A stretch of DNA of 64,000 nucleotides from Ilex aquifolium (Eukaryota; Streptophyta; Magnoliopsida; Aquifoliales; Aquifoliaceae), in the NCBI GenBank assembly GCA_951799425.1, contig OX637401.1, positions 15,773,501 through 15,837,500 of the forward strand, in the 5' to 3' direction. Below the pieces are notes generated by a model. The model did not search any database and was not told the origin of the DNA. It saw only the letters and a list, made by a program, of their open reading frames with translations. This document shows, piece by piece, positions 1 to 13,464 of the stretch. Made by a program: the position numbers and the translations under genes. Within the stretch, counting starts at the first letter, position 1. Each line of letters starts with the position of its first letter.

Positions 1-2245
1 TCGAGGGTCCTTTGTCAACCAGTTGATCACCCATCAACCCGCAGAATACCCGTGGATACCATGTAACTCGATATCACGCCGTTATACCCCATTTACCGGG
101 ATCCATAATTTAACAAAATTCGGGCATAGTCTCCTTTGTACGGGGAACTCTACCCAAAACACAACATGTGCAATCGTACAACATTGACCATAACGGGTCC
201 ATTTATCCATACTCATATAACAACATGCAATTTTACACCAAAAAATAGTTCATATGATTTCGATTACAATTCTTTTCCATAGATTTACATGCCCAAAATC
301 AAATTTAGCAAATGTTTTACAAAAGATGGTTTTTAAAAGCCACAAGTCGGTTTTTCTTCATCCTTGAGACCCTGAGTGTGAGCCGTCCACCGTTGTATAT
401 CCTTCACCTGAAATGTTCCCCATAAAGGGTGAGTCACGCTCAATAGGGTATCTCCTAAAGAGGCTACTTCCCAATCTAGATGCAAATGAAATGTCACATG
501 CAATTTCAACAGGCTACAAAGCATTCCAATCAAGAATATACAACTCAATGTTGTAATTCACAATTCCATGCTATGAAATGAGATGAGACTCACTCATGCA
601 ACTCAACCCGAGCCTTCACTAGCTCCCATCACCCCATGCAATGTCATGAGTATAAAACCGGGCATTCCAAGCCCTTGCCATTGATGTTGCACATTCAATG
701 GCCTTTTAAAAAAATTCGGATCTTTTTTGGGGTGGGTATTTATGGACTTATACCAACAGCCCCCAACCGACACGGAAATCATGGACTTCCACCAACTGTT
801 CCGCGTACACCGACACACTTTATGAACTAAACCAAGGGAGTGCGTATCCTAAACACCGAGTCTCTCACCTGAGGGATAGTCTAGTCCTTCTTGTTAACCT
901 CGACCCAACTTATCATGCAAACCGTGTGACTCAATCGGGTCCTCAACCCAACTTTCCTGAGCCCACCCATCATCCTCCAAGTGTAGTGTTTGTTGACAAC
1001 CATGCACACATACCCACAAAATGCAATATCTCCGTGCATATGTAATGTAATGCACAATTGCAAAACAACAATCATGTCCAATATGCTGTGAATGCCATAT
1101 GTGCCAATTTAACCACATAACAACATATTCCATGATAAATTATATCCCAAGCATATAATTACCATAATTCATCACAATGTCAATATATCAACAAATATAT
1201 ATCAACATTTTCATTCAACTACTATTTTCCCAAACATTTTATACATAATTTATGCAATAACACATTTAATTTCACATAGCATTTAATCAAACACCTTCAA
1301 GACACCAAATTATGTAATCACATAAAATGCCCAAATTCATCACCTAACTCAAGAAATCACATTAAGTGGTTTCTACATACCCAATTATCAAAACTTCCAA
1401 GAAATCACAAGTTAGCAATTTCTAATTACCAATTCATACTAGAATTGAATTTACCCATTTCCATTATATCAACTTCAATAGGCAAGTGTTAAAATACATC
1501 TAACAACCTACCCATTTCATATAATCGTCCTAGGTTGAAAATAAACCTAGCTAAGGAGAAAACTCTACCTCTTGGAGCGTAATACGAGTTATAGAAAACC
1601 TCCAAGAATACCTCCCAAGCTCTAACTTTGATTTTCCCAAGACTTCATTTTTTAATCTTAGGTGAAATCCATCTTTTTTTTGTATGGTTGTGTAGCCCTC
1701 GTCGCGTAGATGAATTTTAATACTTGGCCCGAAGGATTCCGACTGACGGAACTCCGTAGATCGTAGAGAGAGGTTGGAGTTTTCTCTATTTTTCCTCTCT
1801 TTCCTCTCTTATCTTCCACTGTTAAAACCCAGCAGAGAGTTGTGGAGAAAAATCAAATTTTTGTCTCCTATTTATACCTTTTAATGCTTGGTCCACGTCG
1901 CGCCATGCGTTCCCTATTCCCGAGTTCATTTTCGTCCCGATTTAAGTTCAAAATATTTTTATATGAACTTCCCTTAAATTATTTTAAAATTTTCGAAATT
2001 TTATTTCCAAGGTCATTTTTTAGGTCACCCGACACCCGGTCGCCTCGTAAAACGTAAAAAATTCTACTGTCTCAGAATTCGACGAAAATTGACAGAGTAA
2101 TTAGATTTTGCGAGATGAATCCAAAGGTCAGGTCCGTTTTTTCATCTGAGTTCTAGAAAAAATATGAGTTTTTCAACCCGCACCAAAGTGATAAATTACC
2201 GTTTTGCCCCTTTTCACAAAAATTCAAATTTACCCGGGTTTTACA
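1..2245 (-). mobile_element. LTR of a long-LTR Ty3-gypsy-like element, partial at window edge
   Basis: Read on the minus strand, this begins TGTAAAACCCGGG at 2245, the point where similarity to the other LTR of the surrounding copia element stops, so it inserted into that LTR. Its part at 1-300 matches, in inverted orientation, the end of the solo LTR at 61182-63642: both hold the same stretch about GGACCC, TTGTGTTTTGGGTAGAG and AAAGGAGACT. The element runs off the window, so I cannot tell a solo LTR from a complete element. I see no coding capacity. Assignment to a Tekay/Del-like long-LTR lineage is an inference from length and the TGTAA start. It is a fossil. Confidence 0.7.
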
Positions 2246-2423
2246 GATAGTTTTTCTAGAGAGTGAGAGATGCTGTAAGCGTAAATAAAAGATGGGGTCT
2301 CTCAGGTAATTTATATCCCCCTCACTGGTAACCAACCGTGTTTATTAGTAACTATTCCCTCCCATCAAAGAAACTGTCAGGAAAACTGACCATTATTTAA
2401 ACAGTTTCCTTGTACCTAGGACA
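2246..2423 (-). repeat. Partial 3' LTR of the copia element
   Basis: Matches the 5' LTR part at about 15590-15876 in the same orientation: both carry the '...AACCAACCG...TTTATTAGTAACTA' and 'CCCTCCCATCAA...GAAACT' blocks. Read minus, it starts TGTCCTAGG, preceded by a purine-rich GGTGAAAGTGG that fits a polypurine tract. The remaining LTR is displaced beyond the window by the insertion at 2245. Confidence 0.7.
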
Positions 2424-5400
2424 CCACTTTCACCAAGAAGTAGTTCAGCTACATTCCAAACGTTTTTTTGATCCATTGAGTTCAATTCTTTCTTCATTAC
2501 ATCATACCAGTTAGAAGAATTCAAACTATTCATGGCTTGTGAGAAAGTAGTAAGATCATCACACTTTCCAATATCAAAATCGGAATCCTGAAGGTACACA
2601 ATATAATCTGATGGAATTGCAAATTTCTTAACCCTTCACATGTGTAAATGAAGCAAGAATCTCAGTGATGGTGGGTTCAATTACAAATGTTACATTAATA
2701 GTTGTCTCATCCTCCATCATATCATTATGAATAATAAGAGGAGGAATCATTACCGATTCATCTGAACTTTGCGTAGAAATTGGAGTTTGATGTTCCTAAA
2801 AATATTTTGAGGTTGTATACTCCTAATAACTTTGTCATTTTCAACAAATTTTGCATTCTATGTCTCTACAATCCATAGAGGATTATCAGGACAATAAATT
2901 TTGTATCCCTTGGACTTCTCTGGATAACCAATGAAATAGCCACTGATGGTTCTAGGGTCCAACTTTTTCTCTTGGGGGTTATACACCCGAGCCTCAGCTT
3001 GACAACCCCAGATATATAGATGTGTCAAATTAGATTTTCTACTTGTCCATAATTCAAAAGGTATTTTAGGGAGGATAGCCTTAGTAGGAACCTTGTTTAG
3101 AATGTACACGGCGGTTTTCAAAGCATTGCCCCAAAAAGAAACTAGGAGAATGGAGTAACTAATCATACTCCTAACCATATCCATTAGTGTTCGATTCCGC
3201 CTTTCAGCTACTCCATTTTCATCAGGAGTACCTGGCATGGTATATTGTAACGTTATACCTTGCTCCTGAAGGAATCAAGCAAATGAACATAAGTGTTGTC
3301 CTGATTCAGTGTACTTAACATAATACTCACCACCCCTATCCGACCTCACAGTTTTGATCTTTTTATCAAGTTGTAACTCTACCTTGGTTTTAAAAACTTG
3401 AAAGCATCTAAGGCTTGGTCCTTATAAAACAAGAGGTAAAGATAATTGTATCGTGAGAAATCCTCTATGAAAGTGACGAAGTATTTATGGCCCGTAAACA
3501 TCGGGCGAGAATGACCCACAAATATCTGTATGTATGATATCCAACACATTCAAGCTACTTATGGCAACTTTCTTGAACTTGTTAGTCTGTTTACCCTTAT
3601 TATGGTAAGATCTTATCATTTACCAATCCCTTGATTCTCCTTATGGAGCTTTGTCCTAATTTCCTGTGCCATAAAGTGGAAGAATTTTCATTCAAAATGT
3701 CATGTTTCAATCCACAATATTCCTTATCATGCAGGGAGAACAAAGATGTTTCAAATGATATATCTAGGGATAATTTATATAATCTATCCTCTAAAATACC
3801 ATTATCAACCACAACATTATTCAAGTGCAAACTAACCAACGAAGGTCCAAACATAACATGATAACCAAAAAAAAACAAGTGTACTGATAAAAGGTTTCTG
3901 GAAAAGCTAGGAACATAGAAAATGTCATGTAAATATAAGATGTGGTTAGTCTTTAAAACAAATCTGAACATCCCAACAGCTTCCACATGTGACATCATCT
4001 TATTTCCCATAATGATGCTTCGTTCACTTTCCCTAGAGGTCTTTTTGTTCAGCAATTCTTGCATGGTGTTACATATGTAGATAGTTGCACCAAATCAATC
4101 CACCATGTGTTATAAGTTACATTTATGAAATTTGATTCATAGCACACTAAAGAAAGAGATGTGCGTTTCTGCTCAAGCCATTTCTTATACTTGATGCAGT
4201 CTTTCTTTCCATATCCCTTGTTCTTGCAGAAGAAACACTTGAAGTCATTTTTGCCTGCCGATTTGGCAGACATCTTCATGTTCTTAGTATTGGAACATGG
4301 TAACTGCTAGTACCTGCTTCCACCTGTCCTTTCCCTTTATGAGAGGTCAAAATGGACATTTTTTTGCCTCTCTTGATTCAGTCTCTATTCTTCATCAACA
4401 CACATGGTAAGAAGCTGATTCATAGACCATTTATCCTTATATGTGTTGTAAGAGATCTTAAATGGAACATACTCTGAAGGTAGAGTATTAAGGACAAAGT
4501 GGACAAGAAATATCTTAGACATGTCGACTTCCAATGATTTGAGTTGGGCAGAGATGTCACGTAATTTCATAATGTGCTCGCGTACGTCACTGTGACCTTT
4601 ATACTTCAAAGAAACAAACATAGATATTAGGGTGCTAGCAAGTGCCTTTGTCAAAGCTCACAAATTGCTTCTCAATTGTAGTCATGAATTCTTTAGCAAT
4701 TTTGGAGCCCAGAATGGTGCCCCTGATTTTCCTTGAGATATGACTTTAAATGAGTAAGAGGCTAAGGGGGTTTAGATCTCTCCAGTTCTCATGCACCTTT
4801 TTCTCCTCAGGCATACTGAATCCATAGGGATAGGTGGCCTATCCTCACGAGGCGTCGTGTCAATCTCCAAGCACCCCAAAGTAAATATTATTCTATCTTT
4901 CCATTACGAGAAATTTGAATCATTTAACAAAGGGATATAAGATGCAGATTAAGACATAAGGCAAGGAAGTGAAGCTGCAAAATAAAACATTACATGCTTA
5001 CAATCAATATACATGCTAATAATCACGTTTAAACTTTATCTAAATTACTAACCCAGATTAGTAATTTTATTAGTAAATCACTTTTTATGACATTATCTTG
5101 ATTTACCAATGTCACGATGAAACTAATGGCATGGAGTATCATAGAAAAGATGAATTCAAGGCCTTTCGGCAACAAGAATTCAATTTGGCCACAATAACTC
5201 AAACAATTCTTTCGTCCCGCCGTTCACTATGATATAATAGCTTTCCTTTAGGATAAAACCATTATTTAAAATGGTGCAAGCGTTCAATGTCATGGATAAC
5301 AATCAATGTAAATTACTTTATTGAAAAATTTCCTTGTATTTTAAAATTATGGGATGCTTTTGCTAGTCACCATAAAATTAAAATAAATATAACTTTATCA

Positions 5401-5743
5401 AACATAAATTTCTATAATAAGATATTTTGGCTCGTCATTATGTATATAATATTCTGAATTATGACATGTGAACAAATAAATTTACTTATATGAATCCAAT
5501 AAATAAACAGTTAATTATGGCAAAAAAAAAATTGGACTATGATAAACCTTATGGCCAACGTATCATAAATCGATTGCAAACAATTTCATCAAATAGGACA
5601 AATATACTGTAAAATAACATTAGAGATGTCCCACATATACAAAATGCACAGTAGTTATTTCTTGTAATATTGTTTGAATTCATTCAATTTCAGACATGTA
5701 TTCATTATCTGCAACATAAAGTTTCTTGCAATATAATAATACC

Positions 5744-6441
5744 TAATAATGATGGGCTTAAGCTTGGGCCGCCCATTTGGAATCCAATGCATCCAACGAG
5801 CCTCTTTAAAAGAGGACCTTAATGGCCCACCCATAGAGTACCCCCCGTACCATGGGGTTGGGCCACAACCCAAGGACATGAAAGCCCAAGATCTATTAGC
5901 TCGGGATACATTAGCCTGGTGATATCAAGCATGGTGACATGTGCCAGCTCAGGGATAAGAAGCTTGGTACATGATGGGCCCCAAACAGCTCCGGTTGCGC
6001 CATGTGTCCAGGGGACAGGGGGACAACCTCTAATAACTCTAACAAACAAATATTCTCTGATAAAGGGAATAGTTGGATACATTCTATTTCTAAGGATCGG
6101 GGGCACAAAATACGTCAGGGTGCAGACCCCGCTACAGGACAAATGAAGAGGGGACCAAAGATTCAACCAAGACAAATAAGGATCATAAAAAATCCTAGAT
6201 GGCCAGATGTATAAATAGAAGACAAAACCACTGTAAAAGGGAGCTTCCATAACTTTACTTGAGATATACTATGTAAAAAAAAAGGCTCTCAGCTAAAAAA
6301 CTCGTTGTAACCACTATCTTGTTCTTCAAGTAATACAATCCCCCCCCCCCCCAAGGAGCAAGAGCTTCCATTATAGTGGACGTAGCCTTAGTCTCTCGGC
6401 TGAGGTGAACCACTTATATCTTATTCTTTGATCCAACATCA
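5744..6441 (+). repeat. 5' LTR of the gypsy-type element
   Basis: Direct repeat of 13465-14156. Both share the opening ATGATGGGCTTAAGCTTGGG block, the TATAAATAGA box and the closing TTTGATC-AACATCA. A poly-C tract near 6341 is absent from the other copy. Confidence 0.85.
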
Positions 6442-6445
6442 ACGA

Positions 6446-7061
6446 TCAGCCCGAGACAAGTAAGGCGACAAACCCTGATAACCTCGTTCGGGGTCGGCCC
6501 GGGATCATCTGCATTAACACAGAAACAGTTAGGTCCCCAAGAGGAAACACCGAATAGAGACACCTCTTTGTTTTAAAAGAGCAAAGCCATCTCTTTACCT
6601 CTATCCATAATGCGACCCCAGGAGGGAGGAACTCGGAAGTGCTCAAATCGCGCCTCATTAGACTCCCAAGAGTCCCCAAGAAAAAAAAAAGCGTTGTAAC
6701 CACCCCTCAGGAGAGCCCGAAGCATCAAGAACCAACTTTGGAACATGGCACCTCCATATAAAGCGACAATACAAGAGGGCATGTCAAAGTCAAAATAAAA
6801 AAAATAAAGGAACTCAGAAACCATAGGAAAATTATCGTGGCCTTGCAAGTGCCAGACAACGAAGAAGCTCACAAGAGTGCCCCATCCCTCTAGTGAAAGA
6901 CACGAAGGGCAGAGCCCAAAGAAGGTAAGAATCTGCCCTATCGATAGGTGAATGGGCAAGCGGAGTCCCATCGCGGATGTGCCCATAAAAATACAAACCT
7001 TCTTCGAGGTTCGTCGGGGGTGGGAACCCGAATGGTTAAGACGGACGGGAAGTGGTATCAC
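6446..7061 (-). pseudogene. PF04195-like frame, first partial module (antisense in gypsy-type element)
   Basis: Antisense frame with a 'LRLPIHLSIGQILTFFGLCP' stretch and a following GW-containing hydrophobic run. This is the pattern of the PF04195 plant 'putative gypsy type transposon' family. It is the N-terminal part only, and the same domain recurs in the other two modules. Function unknown. It is a decayed part of the element. Confidence 0.5.
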
Positions 7062-7781
7062 CTCCTAACCTTCCCCCCCCCCCCCCCCCGGCGCTTTAGG
7101 CACAGTGATGGCAGCAGTGAGTAAAAACATAGCATACCACGGATCCTCTATCATAATCCGGGCGCGCTACTTGAACAAGGAAGTAGAAGAGGAATCCATG
7201 AAACCACAAAGTAAGCAACACTCAGGAAAAGTTCCAATGAGGGATAAGAATACGAAAGGTGGACGGTTTCAAGCTAGTTTGAGTGGACAACCTATGGAAG
7301 CTAAAATGCAACCATTATATTTCTATAATGAAGAAGCTTTATGGCAGAAGTTAATAAAGGCGGCACCAGGAGGAGTTAGGTGAGTTAGGTGGGCGCGAAT
7401 AACGACGCAGCCTAGCCCCACTCTGCACGGCCACAAACACCTCGGGGTTAATCAACCCGAGACCATATAGCTCAAACACAAGGGGACAAGAGACGAACTA
7501 AGCAGCCCAAAACCAACAGTATCATAAAGCTTGAGATATTGTTACATCAGAACACTATGAGTAGCAAACTTAAACAAGTTCTCAAGAACCATACTCCAAC
7601 AAGATCAAGACATCATTGGAGTAGGGGGCAAGGGGAGTAAAAGATATGCAAGATATGTAAAACGTCTCCAACAACATTTATAGGAAGTCAAAATGTCTCT
7701 CACTCCAATATCAGAAGAAGGATTACGGTTTACATTCCAAAAATATATGCAAAAAAAAAAAAAAAGCAAAAAGTCTCAGGG

Positions 7782-9699
7782 CTAAGTAGATGATGGAATA
7801 GCACCGCCTCCTACAGAGGAACCACTAGAAGGAAGGTCGAACCGAGGTTCGAATTGATTGAGGCCAAGTTCAGGGAATTTCTCGAGCACTTGGTCCTTGA
7901 AATTGAAAAACCTGTCTACAAAGGCTTTAGTGGCCTCCCTCTTTGTTTTCTCGATCTCCTTACATTGTTTCTCAATCAATTGGCGCTCAGCACTCCAAGA
8001 ATCTTCTAGATTGGCAATAATTGCATGAGATTCACCCACCTGGGTAGTTAGTTCTATGTTATCAGTTTGACAATTGATCAGCTCATCAAATTGAGCAACG
8101 AACTTCTATCGCAAGGAGACTAGTTCTTCCGATTGATCCTTTAGTTGTTCTCGCAAAGAGATCTCTAAGGTGGTAGCGATGATTAGCTGCCGAAAAACTT
8201 GAGCTCTCTGTTCAAGAGCCGTCTCCAGCTCGAATTCCATCTCTAGGCCCCAACGCAGATGCTCAGCAAACTTGGCATCCTTCTTGCGAGCTTCCACCTT
8301 CAAGTGATGAATCTCCCCTCCAAGGGTACAAACATGCATCACAGCCTGAAGACAAGACAAAAAGATAATTCACTGCACAGCTAAAGCGAGAAAGGTTGGA
8401 GACGAAAGAGACGATAAACTTCACCTCAAGGAGCGCATGCAAGACATCCCAAGTCCTAGCCCTGAAAGGCTGATTAACAGAGCAGCGAAGATCAACCTGA
8501 GGGATCAACTTCATGAGGGCCCGGTTGCATATGGACGCATCAACCAAAAGACTTGCCCCAGGACCCATGATCGAGGCCAAGTCAGGACGACCCGAGCTAG
8601 GCCTCTCCACACCACCAAGAAGGGGACCACGTCGAATTGGCCCCACTTCAGGATTACTGGTCACAATTCCCGCTGTGGCTTGTTCAGCACTAGGTGGAAC
8701 CGCGGGCACGGTAGGGGAGCTCGGCACTAGCGCTGGCTCTGTGGCATCGTCAGCACTAAGTGGTACCACGGGCACGGTAGGGGAGCTCGGCGTTGACCCT
8801 GGTGCTAGGCTGTCCTCAGAGAGCCTTGCCCTCTTCGCAGGAGATCTTGAAACTCGTGCTAGTCTCCTCTGACCCACCTGCTCTATAATCACGTCCCTCT
8901 TGCTGATCGAGTATGTTAGAACTGGGCAGGTAAGGCAGTCAAAGGATGAGTCGAGAAAATTCACCAGAAAGAGATGATATGACCTTGAAGAGATGAAAGA
9001 CGTTTACGGTTGCTCGGGATCGTGGCCAGCTCGGGATCGTGGCTAGCTCAGGATGCATTAACTCGGAATAGGAAATAGGTAGCATGGCTCTAACCTAGTC
9101 AACCCTAGCTTGCGTTTCTCCAGTTAAGCTCAGATATTCACCTATAGAAACGAAGGGAAAACAGACAGAGTAAGTTAGAACCCTAGAAGCACCAGAAGGA
9201 AAAGTTAGTAGAAGAAAACTCACCAAGACGAGGGAACTCACTAAGATGACCACGTCTCCCCTAGACCGTGGGAACCCTAACTTGCGATATCATCTGTGGG
9301 GGCAAACTCCCAACCCGTCCCAGAAATAAAAAATACCTCATCCTCCATCCCTCAAGCTTAGGAGGAAGGTCAAAAATGGGAATTTCTTCCCCCCTCCCTT
9401 CGTCTCGAGGCAAAATAATAGAATTCAGACACCTCTACCGAACGAAAGAAATTAAAGAACTCCGCCAAGGTGGCGCGAGGCCGTGTGAACAGACGCTCCC
9501 ACATCACTAGGAACGCCAGCAAAACTGCCCACCCTACTGGCAGCTGCATATCCGGACAAAGACTAAAGAAATGCAGAACCTCCCTTACAAAAGGAGGAAA
9601 ATGAAATCTAAGGCCTAGTTGAAAGGGAACTTCAAAAAAGCAAACCCAGCCCTCTAGGAACTGATGGTACGAGTAGCGCCCAGTGGCATGAACAGTCAC
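7782..9699 (-). pseudogene. PF04195 plus coiled-coil module, second (antisense in gypsy-type element)
   Basis: Read on the minus strand, parts appear in this order: a PF04195-like region (about 9699-9370, 'LRFHFPPFVREVLHFFSLCP'); a Ser/Pro/Ala-rich low-complexity region (about 8960-8560) in which a P-S-S-P-T-V-P-type unit is repeated; a Glu/Lys/Gln-rich, coiled-coil-like region (about 8360-8106); and a similar tail (about 8039-7782). This order matches other antisense plant frames of this class. It is broken, and I propose no cellular function. Confidence 0.5.
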
Positions 9700-10487
9700 C
9701 CCGATAGGAAATGCATAACGACTAGAAATCGCTCGAGCTCCCTCGACGTCAATCTCACTGGCTTGGAGGTTAGGAAAAATCTGTCGCTGAAAATCGTGGT
9801 AGGAAATAGGTGTTTGCGCTATGCAAATAAAATGTGAGAAAGTTGAAGGAAAAAAGCCCTAAAATGAGGACAATGAACAAGGAAGAGGATACTCAAGCAC
9901 CAAGGTAAGGAGCCTACAAACTAAGGGACCTATATATAAGGATCTCGGATGGCGCACATCACATCTATAGAGTGCAATTTATGCATGTCCATCACATTAA
10001 ATGCCCCAGACACATGGTGAACGTAGGGGAAATGGGCGCTACTTTTGAGGAGACACCCACACTACCGCTGGTACACGTTCTCAATTGAATAAAATTGTCA
10101 AACTTGGGATGCACGAAAAGATAAGAAAAAAGTCCAAAATAGCCCCCAACAAATAAAAGCAGCTTGTGAAAGGGGTAGCACAGGTCTATAAAGGTCGAGA
10201 TGACTTCCAACAGAGTTGTTTGACCCAACCACAGCACGAGATAAAACCAGGCAATGGGCCAAGTTGAGTGCAGCCCAGGGTAAACTATATCACCCACTAG
10301 TCAAAAAAAAAGGGGGGGAAGAAGGAGCCAGCTGGTGAGAAGACATGCAAGGCCTTTCATTAGGAAGACAAGGGAAATACATAAAGAAATTTCAAAGACA
10401 GGAATTGAGTCTTTCCAAGAATTAAGTCTCGTTATTAAAAAAAGTTTAGTACTAAAAAGAAATGGCCACAGCAGCCAAAGACAAAAT

Positions 10488-12554
10488 TCAGGCAGTAGGC
10501 TCTTCACCACCTCCAGCAAGCTTGGCAACGGCCTCCTTGGATACTTCCGTAGGGTCGGTAGTGACCTCATTGGCTGCATCCACAGGCTCAGCAATGGCCT
10601 TCTCGGCTACACCTGCGGGCTTTGGTGCGTCAATTTGTGGCACGAAAGAGTCCAGGTCAAGGTTAGGGTATGCCTTCTCGGCTTGATCTTGGATGTTCAA
10701 AAACCCCTATACGAAGGCAGAAGCATTCGCCTTAAGCAGCTCAGTAACCCTCTCATTCAGGGACTTCAGTTCGGCATCCTTTACCTTCAGCTCCTCGTCT
10801 TTTGCCTTCAGCTCGGCGTCCTTCTTCTTTGCAGAATCCTGATAGCGGGTGTCTAAGTCAGACTAGGTTCTCTTCAGTTCAGCCACCTTGGCGACCAAAA
10901 AGGCAACCTTCCCCTTGGCTAAGCCTTTCCCCGTCTCAGCAGCATCAACGACGTCTAGTTTACTCTTCAGCTCGCGCTCTTTCGCAGCCAATTGAGTCGC
11001 AAGTCGATCATGATGAAATTCCATCATCTTTGCACATGCCAAGAACTGACAAAGAGACACAATCAATACAAACGGGAGACAAAGGGATCCAAATAAGGAT
11101 ATTCCAGTAAGGAAGGCGAAAGTGTATGGTACATCAGTCATGCCCTGGATAGCGTGCTTGGTTTTCCTTTTAAAATTGACCTGCATAGCCATCTCAGGTT
11201 CTGGAGTTGGGACCAGCTCAGCAAGAGCTTCTACAGCAGCCTCGGGATTGCGAAGGAACCCGCTCCCTTGGGCAATCGTTTGGGAAAGACCGGGTTCCTT
11301 TTTTCCCCTTCAACAAAGTTGGCTGAGGAGGAGCAGGAACCCCCTCTGAGAGTTTTCCCATTTTGGATGAGGGTTTGCTCTTGGATGGCTCAATAAGTAG
11401 GGAAGAGGAGACGTCACCCTCATGAGAAGCCAAATCCTCACGCTTCTACTCCAGGGAGACACTCGTCGACATCAGTTCTTCCTTAGGGGGAAGCTTAGAA
11501 GACTTTAGTAGCTTCCTCCTATTCCTTGTCCTCTCATCTGTAAAGGCCGCCATGATTTCAAGGGTCCATTTGATCGCAAAAGTCTGTGGGCAATAGTTCA
11601 ATGACGTGGGCAGGTTGCACTTCCACCAGGGGCCGAGCTCATGTTTCCTAAGAGTTTCCTCATCACCATATCCGAAAAAGATTTAAGACCAAAAACCTCT
11701 ACTAGAGCCACCACCCTACCAGCCTCCGTAGCGTTGAGAGCCGTACAGAAGCCTATAAATCAAACTAGAAGTCAGTATTACAACCCCAAATAGAAAAGTC
11801 ACAACCAACAGACATATATTCAATGAAGATTTACAGTCAACTATTGCCCTTACGAGTGTTCCTTGGGATTCCCTAGAACCTAGGGATATAAAGAATGTCG
11901 CCAGGTGTTCCCAACAACTCCCAAAAACTTCGGCTTCCACCCTTTGTTAGAAGATGGAAGCCTAGAAATCAGAATATTCGCCTTCATCCTCTTGACAAAG
12001 TAGAAGAAACCCAACGAAGGAGAAGATTTGAGTTGGAAGAGGTGGGCAAACTCATGAATAGTGGGCGGAGAGGTGTTCCCACTCTCAAGCAAGTGGACAA
12101 GGAAGTTAACCAGTAAGCTCCAGCCGTTAGGAGATACCCAAGCTGGACAGGCATTTTAGAAAGCAAGGATATCTCGGATAAAAGGATAAACGGGAAACCG
12201 AAGGCCAGCACGAAACGCCGACATGAAGAAACAGGTCATCCCGAGAATTGAAGAGTTGCACCTCTCATCCTCCCTAGGAGGATGAAGTAGGACAGATTCT
12301 GGGAAGGAGTACTCTTCCCTCAGAGCCTCCAAATCATCCTCGTCAAGATGGCTCGAAGTCAACTCGACACAACAAGTAAGGTCAAACAAGTCTCGTCGAA
12401 CCTTTTTCTTCTTGGGGGTGGAAGATGAAGTGCCCTTAGATCTTTTCCTCTTAGTGTGACTTAAAGGAATGGGGGGCAGCGCTAAAGAAGCCTCAACAGA
12501 ATGACCAGAAGTTGAAGCCTCGAGAGCCGGCCTTGGACCATTCGAATCTGGCAC
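10488..12554 (-). pseudogene. PF04195 plus coiled-coil module, third (antisense in gypsy-type element)
   Basis: Same order of parts as the module at 7782-9699: a basic Lys/Ser-rich stretch resembling a nuclear localisation signal (near 12400), a PF04195-like 'LRFPVYPFIRDILAF' start (near 12160-12210) with continuation to about 11880, an Ala/Lys/Glu coiled-coil-like part (11192-10863), and an Ala/Pro/Glu-rich tail (10700-10488). The two modules are diverged in sequence, so the duplication is older than simple recent slippage. Broken. Confidence 0.5.
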
Positions 12555-13464
12555 CCTCGGAAGGAATTCAAACTTTTTTGCTAAAGCCAGGGAAAACTGG
12601 TCATCCCTAACCTATGCACTATCATCTACAGGAACCTCCTCCCCACCTAGAGGGGAGAAGATCTCCTCCTCGGCTTGGCCACTGAGTGATGAAAAGGAGA
12701 CCTTATCAACCACCCTCATCACTCCGCTCCCTTGACACAGAATCAGAGGTCTCAGAAACTACCCTCCCCATTAGTTGTTCAAATGATAAATCTGAGTGCA
12801 AGGGGCCAAATACGAAGCAGAATCAATCAAGAATACGGGGACTAAACACCAAGATCTAAGTAAGGACACCCTCAGCAAAATAGGATAGTCTACGAATCGC
12901 TAAAGGAAAGAAAAGCTACCAGAGTGACTCTGGAAATAGCTAAACCTCCAACTAATGAAATGAAATAAAACCCATAGCACAACTAGGGAGGGTTAAAGGG
13001 ATCCAGATGGAAGAAGGAGAGGAACGTACCTAACAAAGAGCTAGAGTCAATTCGCATAAGGGCTAAAGGCACAAAACTCGTAAAATCACCAGGAAATCGA
13101 AGCGGCCGCCGTGGAATCCAGAAAAGGGAAAAGGAGCGCGAAGAGGTAGGAATTCGAAATATCTGTAAAGAAACAAAGAGGTTTTTCCCCCTTTTATACA
13201 TATCATTTATTACCACGATGGAACGTGGGGAAGAATGTGCAAAAGAGGTCGTACAAGGACATCCCTCTCCAAATGACATGTGTCCTCCCCAAGGACATCT
13301 ATCCCATCAAAGCCAGCATAGGATAACTACACACGCTGATAGAGCAACAACAGTAATTATGGGAAATTGCCATCTGCAGAAGCAATCATAACTGAGGAAA
13401 AGATGATTTTAACCCCAGGTCAGAGCCGAAAAGTCATCCTCCTGACCTGTGGCTGGGGAGCAAC

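Noticed and set aside
10335-10856. The 173-residue plus-strand frame in the gypsy-type element as a gag relic
   Set aside because: It lies opposite the antisense coiled-coil module, shows no zinc knuckle or gag pattern, and its composition follows from the antisense frame.
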